64,000 nucleotides of DNA from Plantago major (lineage: Eukaryota > Streptophyta > Magnoliopsida > Lamiales > Plantaginaceae), in the NCBI GenBank assembly GCA_026545765.1, contig CM048841.1:104319542-104383541 (forward strand), written 5' to 3'. The first letter of the stretch is position 1. Every line of letters begins with the position of its first letter. Under the pieces are notes generated by a model. The model was not told where the DNA came from, ran no database searches, and worked only from the letters and a program-made list of their open reading frames with translations. The position numbers and the translations under genes were made by a program. Positions 49,549 through 60,290 of this stretch are shown here, piece by piece.

Positions 49549-52500
49549 TCAGGCTAAGAATCTACTTTCTTGTAGTGGCTTAGTGAAGATATCTGCAAGT
49601 TGGTCTTCAGTCCCAATCTTGAGTATCTCTAAATTGCCTTTTTCAACATGGTCTCTGATGAAGTGATGTCTAACATCAATGTGCTTTGTTCTTGCATGAA
49701 ATTTAGGATTCTGTGTAATCGCAATAGCACTTGTGTTGTCACAGAAAATGGGAGTTTTCTTCTCATCGAGTCCATAGTCTTTAAGTTGTTGTTGTATCCA
49801 CAGAATTTGTGTTGCACAACAACCAAAGACAATATATTCAGCCTCTGTGGTAGAAGTTGCAATTGAGTTTTGCTTCTTGCTAAACCATGAGATAAGTCTA
49901 GTGCCTAAACCCACAAGTTCTCAAGTGCTTTTCCTATCAAGCAATGATCCAAAGATAATCGACATCGAGTACCTAGCTAAACTCAATTCACTTTCTTTAG
50001 GATACCAGTCCTACATCTATCGTACCCTTCACATACCTTAATATTTTCATAGCAATGTTGTAGTGTGTTTGCCTTTGGATTTGTCGAAATCTAGCACATA
50101 CTCCAACAAAGATATTGAATATCAGGTCTACTTGCAGTGAGGTAAAGTAGTGAACCTATCAACTTCCTATACTTATGTTCTTCAACACTCTTATCTGATT
50201 CAGTATAGGTCATTTTGGTTCCAATGCTCATAGGTATCTTAGCATTCTTTTCAGAAGGCTTAAGATTGAATTTTGTGAGCATATCTTTTGCATACTTTGT
50301 TTGACTAATGAATATTCCATCATTGAGTTGCTTGACTTGCAATCCTAGGAAATAATTCATTTCTCCCATCATGCTCATCTCAAACTTGTTTTTCATGAGA
50401 TTTGCAAAGTCATTACAAAGTTGCTTGTCCTTAGATCCAAATATGATGTCATCAACATATACTTGAACTAAGAGTAGTTTCCCATCATGATTTAAGGTAA
50501 ATAAAGTTTTATCAACTTCACCTTTCTTGAAACCACTTTCCAGAAGGTATTTGGCCAAAGTGTCATACCATGCTCTTGGAGCCTGTTTCAGTCCATACAG
50601 AGCTTTCTGTAGTTTATAGACCATTCTACTTTCTGAGGAAACTTCAAAGCCAGGTGGTTGCTCAACATAAACTTCTTCTGCAAGTTCACCGTTTAGGAAT
50701 GCGCTTTTGACATCCATCTGATAAACTTTGAAATTTTTATGAGCTGCAAAGGCTAGAAAGAGTCTTATTGCATCTAATCTGGCAACTGGTGCATATGACT
50801 CATCAAAATCTAAGCCTTCAGTCTGAGTGAATCCCTTGGCAACCAATCTTGCTTTGTTTCTGGTTATTTCACCAGTTTCATTCATTTTGTTTCTGAAAAC
50901 CCACTTAGTTCCAATCACAGATATTCCTTCAATAAATGGAACTAGTTTCCAGACTTTGTTTCTCTCAAATTGATCCAACTCTTCTTGCATTGCAGAGATC
51001 CAGTCTTGGTCTCCTAATGCTTCTTCTATACTTTTAGGTTCGATATTCGAGATGAAACATCCAAAGAGAGAATCAGCATTTTCAGCTATTGCTCTCCTAG
51101 TCCTAACACCCTGATTAATTGGTCCAATTATATCCTTTGTAGGATGAACTTTGATCCATTTCATCAAAGGTTTAGTGCTAGTAGGATCAATATCCAGATG
51201 ATCTGAATGTGAATCACTAGAATTTTGATTTGATACTTTTTCAGTATCTAAGATATCTGACATATGAGAAATGTCATGGATATCTGACACTTTTTCAGTG
51301 TTAGAGATATCTGAGACATGCATTTCAGCATTCTTAATTTCAGATACCTCTCCATGATGAAGGTTCTCAGTAACCTGTTCCATTTCTGGAAAACTCATAG
51401 GAAATTCCTCATCATGTTTGTGAGTAATCTTGTTGTTACTAGGCTTTCCAAGCTTTTCTACGTCAGAGTCATCCTCACTTTCCATAACGATGTTTTTCTT
51501 TTCTGAGGGTTCTTCTTTAGTATCCCTCAGTAATAGTTCTTTGAACTTTTCTGAGAGTTCATCAGTAGGAGGTGTTTTCTTGCTTCCTTCATAGAATACA
51601 ACATGAACTGATTCTTCAATTTTCTTTGTTCTTTTGTTGTAAACTCTGTAAGCTTTGCTGTTTGTGGAATAGCCAAGAAAAACACCTTCATCTGTCTTTG
51701 GTTGAAATGTTCTCAGATAATCTTTCCCATTGTTTAGAACAAAACATCTACAACCAAATACTCTCAGATGTTTGATATTAGGAGGTCTTCCAACCAAAAT
51801 TTCATAGGGGGTCCTGTCATGGTGTTTGTTTATCAAGCATCTGTTACGAGTGTAGCAAAATTTGTGTTTCAACCCAATATATTTCACTTATCTCGGTGTC
51901 ATTAGCATTGTCCTTGCGGCTTCTTTAAGGGTTCTGTTTTCCTTTACGCAACACCATTTTGTTGAGGTGTTCTTCAGAGGAAAGTTGGTGTTGTATACCT
52001 TTTGGTACAAAACTCCTTTATGTCTTGATTGACAAACTCGGTACCATGATCCGATACGATTGCGGATACCTTTTCATTTTCATGATTTCAAGCTTTTTCA
52101 AAGTTTGGTATCTCCACCACGGCATCGATTTGTGTTTGAAAGACAACCCAAGTGAATCTTGAGAAGTCATCTACAACAACCAGACCATATTTCTTCCTGC
52201 ATAACTAGTTACAGATGATTCAAAAAGATCCATATGTAAAAGTTGCAGTGGTCTAACACTAGAGTGTCTGATTTTGGACTTGAAAGAGATCTTAGACTGT
52301 TTCCCCATCTGACAGGCAGAACAGATACTATCCTTTCTGAAAGATGTTTTGGGAAGACCAACCACTAACTCTTTCTTGGCAAGTCTGTTCAGAGTTTTGA
52401 AATTCAAGTGACTCATTCTTTTGTGCCATAACCAGTGCTCTTCTGTGTGACCAGATTGACTCACCATGAGACATTCTTCAGTTGTGGCAGATGCCCAGTC

Positions 52501-53199
52501 GGCAACATAAAGACTGTCTTTCCGCCGACCAACTAAGACTGTCTGCTTTGACTCATTGTCAATAAGTTTGCAGTATTTAGCTTTGAATTTTATAGTAAAA
52601 CCCTTGCAAAACCGGCTCATGCTAAATAGATTGTATTTCAAATCCTTAACATACGTCGTTGATTGTTAAAGTTCCCAATTTGACGTTGTCAAATCCCGAG
52701 AGGATTTAATTCTCCTCAAATCGATGCTCGGTCCTGTGTTGCAAGCTTTGTAGTCAACCAGATTTGCTTTGTCTCTGTCATGTGCTTTCGCATCCACTAT
52801 CAAATAGCCATTGTGCTTTAGTCCGGAAGCATTCGCACAACAGAAAGCAGGAGATTAGGTTCTCATATCTTTGATGGAACCGTCAGAATCAAAAGTTCTT
52901 CCAGTAGGAATCCATTTTTGAATGAATTTCTTTGAAACATGCTTTTGTCTGACAGGAACATAAGGATGAATTCTTTTTGAATGAAGGTTATCATTAGTAA
53001 GAATTATTTTCTTCCTTGGTGTGTCCCTAGGTGCTCCATATGATACTTTCAGATACATCGGGTTTCGAGTTTGCTTTCAAAAACTTAGCCTTCCTTGTCG
53101 ATTTCTTCTAGCCCAGCATTGATTTTCAAGGTTTGATTTAACTTCCACTTCGATAATTGCTTTGAGCAATTCTAGCCTTCACCATCGTTCTTGCTCTGC
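49549..53199 (-). pseudogene. Copia-2 pol (PR, IN, RT, RNase H), nearly intact
   Basis: Protease DSG is encoded near 52792-52800. The GAG-pre-integrase/integrase zinc region (52641-52171) has HKRMSH and CSAC. The integrase core follows with a frame change near 52170-51890. The 50091-51887 open frame (598 codons) holds the integrase tail ([20 protein letters not shown]), an acidic linker, RT with [20 protein letters not shown] and catalytic YVDDIIFG (50437-50460). RNase H (49914-49549) has STTEAEY, HIDVRHHFIRD and a stop after PLQESRFLA. Few disruptions separate these blocks, so this copy may be close to functional once read accurately. Confidence 0.88.
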
Positions 53200-55303
53200 T
53201 TGTACTCATGAGCAAGTTGTTTTCCGATGCCTTTGTAGCAATACCGTTTGAGCACTTGAAGCTATCTGAGATCTTTCTCGTGCTTTGCTAGTCTCTGGTT
53301 GATCCAATTTCTTTCCGTAAAAGTGACATGGGAGAATTTGCGGCTCCGCAATTCTACCTTTTGAGAGACATAACCTGTGGGTGTTTACACTTTTCATGTT
53401 GTGTTTCTTTTCGAGACGTACCATCGCTTTTGTTTTTGACTTGTTTTTCCCACAAAGGTTTAGTCGCAACTGCCTTTCCTTTGTCAACAATCTTTGTCTT
53501 TTCACCGATACTATAGATTGCATGGGAACCGTCTTGCTGAGTACTTACAAATGTTCTCTTTTCTTTACTCTTATTCAGAGTAGTAGAAATCATGCGAGTA
53601 TTCAACCCAAGTCCTTTCTTTTCTGAAGGATCTCTTAAGTAAGATTGTACTTCAGTAAGAGAGTGTCACTAGCTTTGGCATAAGATTGAAAAGATAGTTC
53701 TTTCTTCTTGAGTTCCTTGTTTTCAGAAAGAAGATTTTCATAATTCTTTCGTAACTCAGCCATTGCTTCTTCATGTGACTTTTCAGTCTCAGATATCTGA
53801 GCTTTGAGAAATGCATTTTCAGCATCCTTTCTCTCAGATTCTTTAACTAATTGAGAATTTTCCTTTTCAAGAAAATTCTTTTCTTCTTCAAGGTTTTCGG
53901 CTCTAGCTCGGATCATTAGAAATTCTCTTTCATAGATGTCAAGTTCTTTCCTGAGATTTTCTAGATTTTTTATTTCCTCTTCATCACTTTCATAAGTGTA
54001 GCAAGAAGTATGTGTTACCTCATCAGCCATAAGACAGTTTTCTATGTTGGAGATGTCTGGTCCGTTAATTTCAGCAACTCCACACATTTCATTCTTCTTG
54101 AGGCCGAAGTTGATTATATCATGAGTAACTCCACATAGTTCTGGTGATGGTAGGGTTGAATCATCTGAATTGTCATCTTCAGAATCTGTTTCAATGTCTA
54201 GAGCATCCAGTTGAATTTGGATTTTCTTTCTTTCTTCAGTTAACAAAGCTTTATGGCTTCTTCTGAAGATTCTTCTATCTTTCTTGTCGCCTGTTCTTAG
54301 TTTGTTGAGGGCAGGACAATCCTTTTTGAAGTGGCCAGTTTGACAATAGAAACAGATATCGTTTCCAATTTACGCTTCCTCAAGATTACGATGCTTTCGA
54401 GTGGCACATTCAATGAGCTCTGCATATTTTGTCTTGGTGATAGTTTGAGCCTAGATGCTTTTTCACTTCTCTTTGGCTTTTCTTCTCTCAATTTCTCGAC
54501 AAATTTACTCATTTGCTTTGCGCAAGAGCATCCTCGATCTCCTCCTTGCTTTTCTTCTTTTGAAGTTTCTTGATTAACTAGAGCAACATTCGCAACTTTT
54601 TAGTTGTTTGTTCTCTCCGAGTTGTCTCATAGTCAAAGAGCAAGATGAGAGAAAAGTTCCCTTCGAGTGATATTTGGCATACCTTGGTTGAAATAAAAGA
54701 ATTTAGTATGCTCCCATTGTGGTTAAGACTTGACAATAGTCTTAATCTTCTCATTCGAGAGTATCTATTGCTTTCCCAGTCTTGCCATATCACTCATAAG
54801 AGTGGTAAATCTGAAATCAAGTTCTTCCGAGTTTCTGGGACCTTGTTTGAAATTTTGAAATTTCAACTTTAGAACTTCGAACTTGTTTTCCTTGGTTTTC
54901 TCAATTCCGCATGATTTCTTCAATCGGTTGCGAGCAATTTTTCGCTTTTAGCACCAGATTTACCTTGTATGTGCTCACAGTGTCGATCGATGATGATGTT
55001 ACGAGCTTGACCATCCAGACGATTCCTCTTGGCATCTTCCGATGTCCGAGTTCTCTGGGCTTTGGTTAAGTAAATAACGTGACCAAGAGATCTTCCACTA
55101 GTTGACGATCTGCTTGTGAAGATCCTTCGCTTTGATCTCTCTCTTCCACTTGAAACCTCCATGACTTTCTTAAGTTGTTGAATGATTATTGGACCATTCT
55201 TTATTACTTGATCATCTCGTCACTTATGGCTTCAAGGTGGAGCATCATGTTATTTTTCCATTTCGTAGTTCTCTGGTTTGAACGGGTGCATCACTCGAGA
55301 CAT
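53200..55303 (-). pseudogene. Copia-2 gag, frame-broken
   Basis: ATG at 55303, 104 bases past the primer site, followed by PFKPENYE and WKNNMMLHLEAISDEMI. The UBN2-type region includes SEDAKRNRLDGQARNIII (about 55050). A nucleocapsid knuckle near 54296-54360 reads CFYCQTGHFKKDC. A long Glu/Lys-rich coiled coil (54246-53635, 203 codons open) ends LSFQSYAKASD. The order capsid, zinc knuckle, coiled coil is that of Sirevirus Gag. The knuckle spacing is CX2CX3HX4C, one residue short of the usual form. Approximate lower boundary; Gag and Pol may be one polyprotein. Confidence 0.7.
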
Positions 55304-55406
55304 ACCGCACACTTAACACACAAATTAAATAGTCCAAAAAAAATGGACAAAGTTCCTTCACCTATCTGGGGATCTAGGTTCAGTGCAGAAGGCTGGTGAA
55401 CCTTCT

Positions 55407-55418
55407 GCTCTGATACCA
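55407..55418 (-). promoter_or_regulatory. Copia-2 primer binding site (tRNA-iMet)
   Basis: TGGTATCAGAGC on the minus strand, 2 bases inside the 5' LTR; identical to the Copia-1 site. Confidence 0.95.
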
Positions 55419-55420
55419 CT

Positions 55421-57122
55421 TGTTGGTCCAGATAACGGCAAGGTAAAAGCTAGAAGGGGGGGGGGGTGGGGGTGAATAGTCTTTTAAAACTTTTGTCGAT
55501 AACAAATATTTCTCAGATATCTGAATGGATATCTGATACTTAGAATCAGAGTGCGGAAGACTTTAATAAAGATAAGTGTAGAAACAGTTAATAAGTGTGT
55601 GTGTGTGTTGCTGAAGCATAAATACAGAAATGTAAATGACACAGCAAGTATAGTGGTATCTGGAGGTGGCGTAATCCTCCAACTAATCCACTTCGGTCTA
55701 TCAGAGACCTAGAATTCACTAGAACAGATAATTGAGATAACCTTACAAAAATCCTATTCTAAGATTCTGAACAATTGGTTTCCAACCAAAAGTTCCCCCT
55801 GAGTTGTTCCCTAGCTTCTTCAGCCAAGTACTTCCTATACTCAGAAACCTTTGAGTTGTTCCCTAGCTTCCCAAGCTAAGTACTTCCTATACTCAAAAAC
55901 TTTGGAGTTATTCCTTAATTTCCCAAATCAAGTACTTCCTATACTCCGGTAACCTTGGAGTTATTCCCTGATTTTTCAAACTAAGTACTTCCTGTACTCC
56001 ACGGTTTTGGTGTTGGTTTTGGTTTGAGTTGTCGATGAGCGTCTTAATAACTTTTCGTTATTGAGATAGCTCTGTGAACTAAGTTACTTAATACACTTTA
56101 CAACAGTATGGTATCTAGTTCGATTTTCTTGACCCGTCTTATGATATTCTGCTCAAGAGAATGAATCTCAGATAGTTGATCTTTTGATTCAACTCCTTCA
56201 CAGATAGCTTTGCTTGTTTAGGATCAGGACACTTAGAACTTCAGTGTTTACTCAAGATCACAAGCTTTAGTCGCAACAGAAAGCTTTGATAATAAGTAAG
56301 AAGCTTTGAGAGAGTAAGATCAGAGATCGTATGTTTTAGCGTATTCGCTTTTTCAGGTTGTGTTCCGTGTGTTCTCTCAAGTTGTCTAAGTGTTGATATT
56401 TATAGATGAATTTGAGTGCCGTTTGAATAGTATCCGTTAGACTCAAATTCAAACTATCGATATCTGTGTATAGTACTGTAGCAGGTTTTGTCTTCTTCTC
56501 AGAAGTTGCCGTTGGTTTTACTCAGACATCTCTGTCCGTGCATTAAATGCATTGTACTATACTTTTTGTCCTGTAGTGTCAACGGAACTATGCATTATCG
56601 TAGACTAGACTTGTTGTCTGATTCTTTGCACGTCCTTATCTTCATTCTTCAGATACCACTTGTATTGATTGAAACAATCTTGTTTCTTTTCAGAAACGTG
56701 TTTAACGCTCAAGGTATCTGAGAACAGATATCTGTGGACACTTTCCTTGTCTTCAGATATGTATCTCATTTCTCAGATATCTCTTGTGACACAGTTTGTT
56801 TCAGACTGTTTGCGTCTACAAGATATCTGGCTAAGATATCTGAATAACAGATTCAGTAATCTTGTGCAGTTTTCTTCAAATCTTCAAAAGTTGTTGAGCT
56901 TTCTGCTTGGATGTCTTCTTCTTGGTCTTCTCTTCATAAAATAAAAATTACATTTTGAGACCTAACATCCTATACAAGATTAGCTAGACTATCATACTTA
57001 GTGGGTTTCCTCTTTTACAATGTTCAAGTGAACCAAGAGTACTAATCACCTTTCTGAGACTAAGATAAGTCATCATGTTGCTGAACAAAATCTAAACAGA
57101 TATTCTAACAAAATATCTAACA
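55421..57122 (-). repeat. Copia-2 5' LTR (1702 bp)
   Basis: Minus-strand TGTTAG...CCAACA. TATA-like CTATAAATATC (rc of about 56395-56405) is the probable promoter. It is 47 bp longer than the other LTR, mostly through bases kept at CAG/CTG sites and a longer G tract (55457-55469). Confidence 0.95.
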
Positions 57123-58253
57123 ACATATAATGACCCTAGTTGGTGTCACCACAATCACCTACTGTAACCCATGTCAAGGTAGTTAATCTAGTTACTCGAT
57201 GCAACGAGACTTAAAATTGTCACCAAAAGTAGCTATAGCGACGCACTCATGGTGACAACATATATGTAATGTAACACATTTTGGTGTTACTACATGACCT
57301 TTTAATGACGCCGAACCTATTGAAACCCCAAACCTTATCATGCTTTTAATTAATAAGCGTCACAATAGTATCCTTTTTGTGACCATTTTAAGCATCACGA
57401 AATCCATTTTTTCTAGTAGCTAGTACACAACATATATAACAACCCTATAAACCCTATAAATTTTTAACTCTATCCCAAACACCATTTTTTATAACTCACT
57501 TTTAACTCAGTTACTATTCATTAACTAAATTTTTTCCTTAACTCAATTTTTTAACTCTATACCAAATAGCCAGTAGAATGTTTAGTATAGAATTAAAATT
57601 TTGAGTTAATGGAATTTTTCTAAATAAATTATATACTATATATATCACCATTTTGCATAATTATCAGATTAAATCATGCGAACACAGAATACGAAAGAAA
57701 AGATATACAATCAATATGCAATTACAATTTCTGGACATCTAGCGCAATTAATGTGCAATTACAATTTATGGCCATCTAAAGTTTGTTTTTTCCTCCTTCA
57801 AATCAAAATTTGCATCTTTTCTCTCTTCGGAAACTATTAGAACGTGATAATTAACATGTATTGGCACATAGTTACAAATGATGAAGAAGTAAAATGAAGG
57901 TAAGTATATCGTTGTTTCTAATAGTGAATTGTCTTTTTTCTAGTTGATTTAGGTTTTTGATTAATGTTACCTGATCTGTTTTAATTTAATTGGAGAAGAA
58001 AGATTTTTTATAACGAATTGATTTTGTTGGGCTTTGAATCTAATTGGAGAATGTAAATTGGATTTTTTTTAATAATGAACTGATTTTTGTTGGGGTTGAA
58101 TTAGGGCTTAAAATTCAATTGAAGAAGACAAATTGATTTTTTGTAATTAAATTCTACTTTATATAAATTAGTCCAATTTAACTTAAATTACGTACTCAAT
58201 CACAACTCTAATATTTGGTGTACTCAGTGGCACAACTCCGATAGTTGTCCCCT

Positions 58254-58260
58254 TATATAC

Positions 58261-58295
<35 letters not shown>
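58254..58295. repeat. (AT)n microsatellite in copy B
   Basis: About 18 AT units; copy A has only a short 'tatatgtatatac' at the matching place (840). Confidence 0.95.
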
Positions 58296-58300
<5 letters not shown>

Positions 58301-59699
58301 GGTAATATGTCATACGTATCTGCACATGCGGCTTCTTTTCTTAAATGAAATTTTCTTCTCTAGCTATTTTTTTTAAGCGAGAGCTGGAACATCTTTAAAA
58401 TGGAGAGCTTCTATGAAATCTATGTTTTCAGAGCTTGGACTCCTTGTACACTCCCGAAGAAAATAAAACATATGTTATGCCTATAGCTTCCATGGATCTT
58501 TATACTCATATTTGTTTTCAAAATTTAATTTTACTTTGGTAATTTTGTGAAATTAGGTTAGGGTTACAGTTATTTTGACAATTAATTTTATCTTCAATTT
58601 AGGATTTTATGGTTGGGGTTTTGTCAATTTGGAGGTCTTTTTATGCTAAGGGGTGTTTGGAAGATACTGAAAGATTTCATTATTTTGGACCAAAATCGAA
58701 CAATTTATTTTTTTAATTGAGGATGTAAAATGCAAGTATATATAACAAGGACAAAAACAAACATGATCCTGATTTAAGGGACCGAAGATGCAATTCATCC
58801 CATTAATAAATAATGAAAATAGGATAAAGTTGGAAGAGAAATCATACCAACTCGGTTGTACATGTATCGACTGTGAAAAACCTGTAGAACGTTGGGAATT
58901 TTGATTCCAACATGATAAGGATGGGAAATATTACCTGCTATGAAAAAAAATGAGTTTCGATTTAAAAAGTAAACCTGCTTACATCGAGAAAAAAATATAA
59001 ATATCATATACACACATAATTAAATCCTAACAGATGAAGATAAATTGTAATAAAGAAGAAGAAAATGATGATTGAATTCTATGAAAGCGATGATAAAAAA
59101 AAATACCAATTCCAAAACAAGAATGAATTAAGGATCTTGAGAGTAAATCTACATATATACATGGAGAACATACATATACATTTGAAATCAGACGTTGAAT
59201 AAGAATTGAACTTGATACAATTAAGAAAACAAAGAGCGAAAATACCTTCTTCTCCGCTGAAATCAGAAAAGTCCGCTTGAGAAATCAGAAATGGGATCGA
59301 TTCTAATTAGGTCATGAAAGGCTCTCTTTTATACGTAGGTACATAGAGGGTGATGGGCTGGGTTTGAGGCCCAGATCCAGTGTTTGTTAGGCTTCTACTC
59401 GGCCTTCTTACATTTATAGAATGTGTGTTGATTTCTTTAAGACAATAGATTTACATTTATACCATGAAAGGGGATTGTAATCTAGGTCATGCAATACGCT
59501 CGCTATTTCGTATTCTCGTATAAGGTTGTGGGTTGGATTTGAGGCCCAATTTCAGTGTTTGTTAGGCTCCTTCCATGTCTTCTTACATTTATGTCCGACT
59601 TTAAAATGTGTGTCGATTTATTTGAGCGAGAGTTTTACATTTATTCCATGAAAGATGATTAAAATATAGGTCATGAAAGATGGTTTCCTCCATTGTTTC

Positions 59700-60290
59700 T
59701 GTACGACCCAACCACTAATGGACCGAGACCCGACCCATTGAACCGGTAAGGTTACTCATGACTAGGCCACACACGTCATGTTGGTATGATATTATCCTCT
59801 TTGGGTCGGAGCTCGCAAGGATTTACTTTTGAAATCACCAAAAAGGCCTCATACATCGGTGTTCTGCATATATACCATTTATTCCATTGTTTTTAATTGG
59901 TGTGGGATGTTAAAATCTACCCTGGCCCCTTTAAATCATCGACGTCCTCGTCGAGCTTTAGGGGGTTGCAATTTGTACCGAGACCAGCCATCCTTGTAGG
60001 ATCCTAGAGGTGGCTCCCACCGCCCATACAGTGTCGCTCTTTTCCCTGCATGACACTTAGTCCCTGCAATTTCGGATAGTCCCACTCTTATACCACTTGT
60101 AACGACCAGGCCACTTATGAGCGCCAACCAATTGGACCGGGAACGTTACTCATGACTGGCCCTCACACGTCTTGTTGGCATGATATTGTCCGCTTTGAAC
60201 CGGAGCCCGCACGGATCTTCTTTTAGAGTCATCCAAACGGCCTCATACCATGGTAGAGTGGTGGTCTACATATATACCATTTATCCCACT
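59700..60290 (-). mobile_element. TRIM-like miniature LTR retrotransposon, copy B
   Basis: Less disturbed partner of the copy A TRIM: left LTR 59700-59914 (215 bp), internal unit 59915-60097, right LTR from 60098. The minus-strand primer-like site TGGTATAAGAGT lies next to the right LTR, and a purine tract lies next to the left one. No coding capacity. Confidence 0.65.

Larger units (their letters stand above)
41152..57122 (-). mobile_element. Copia-2: Sirevirus-like Ty1/copia LTR retrotransposon (15.97 kb)
   Basis: TG...CA LTRs with flanking 5 bp duplication ACATA (41147-41151 and 57123-57127). Minus-strand order: 5' LTR (57122-55421), iMet primer site, gag from 55303, protease, integrase, RT, RNase H ending 49549, third gene (48690-43180), PPT and 3' LTR (42806-41152). 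It belongs to the same family as Copia-1 but is better preserved: RT lies in a 598-codon open frame. At about 16 kb it is large for Copia. It sits in the right part of element E. Confidence 0.92.
37662..57419. mobile_element. Element E: TIR transposon with CTACTA ends, split by Copia-2
   Basis: Left end CTACTAAAAAAAACCC and right end (rc) CTACTAGAAAAAATGG form a TIR. Both subterminal regions are rich in GTGAC/GTCAC motifs (37690-37830; 40850-41140 and 57125-57400), such as 'atagtgacattgtaaaa' and 'tggtgacaacat'. Removing Copia-2 leaves about 3.8 kb with no transposase-like frame seen, so it is probably non-autonomous. The TIR resembles CACTA ends (CACTACTA at 37660), but no target duplication is evident. 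The superfamily is uncertain. Confidence 0.55.
37430..57573. mobile_element. Small TIR element (MITE-like), split by element E
   Basis: Left end ccggctgtttgga (37430) pairs with right end tccaaatagccag-type (accaaatagccag, ending 57573) as an imperfect inverted repeat of about 13 bp. Without the nested insertion it would be about 390 bp of AT-rich DNA with no coding capacity. A TAG triplet flanks both sides (37427-37429 and 57574-57576), a possible 3 bp target duplication. The right half is also present at the very start of copy A (to about 118). Confidence 0.5.
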
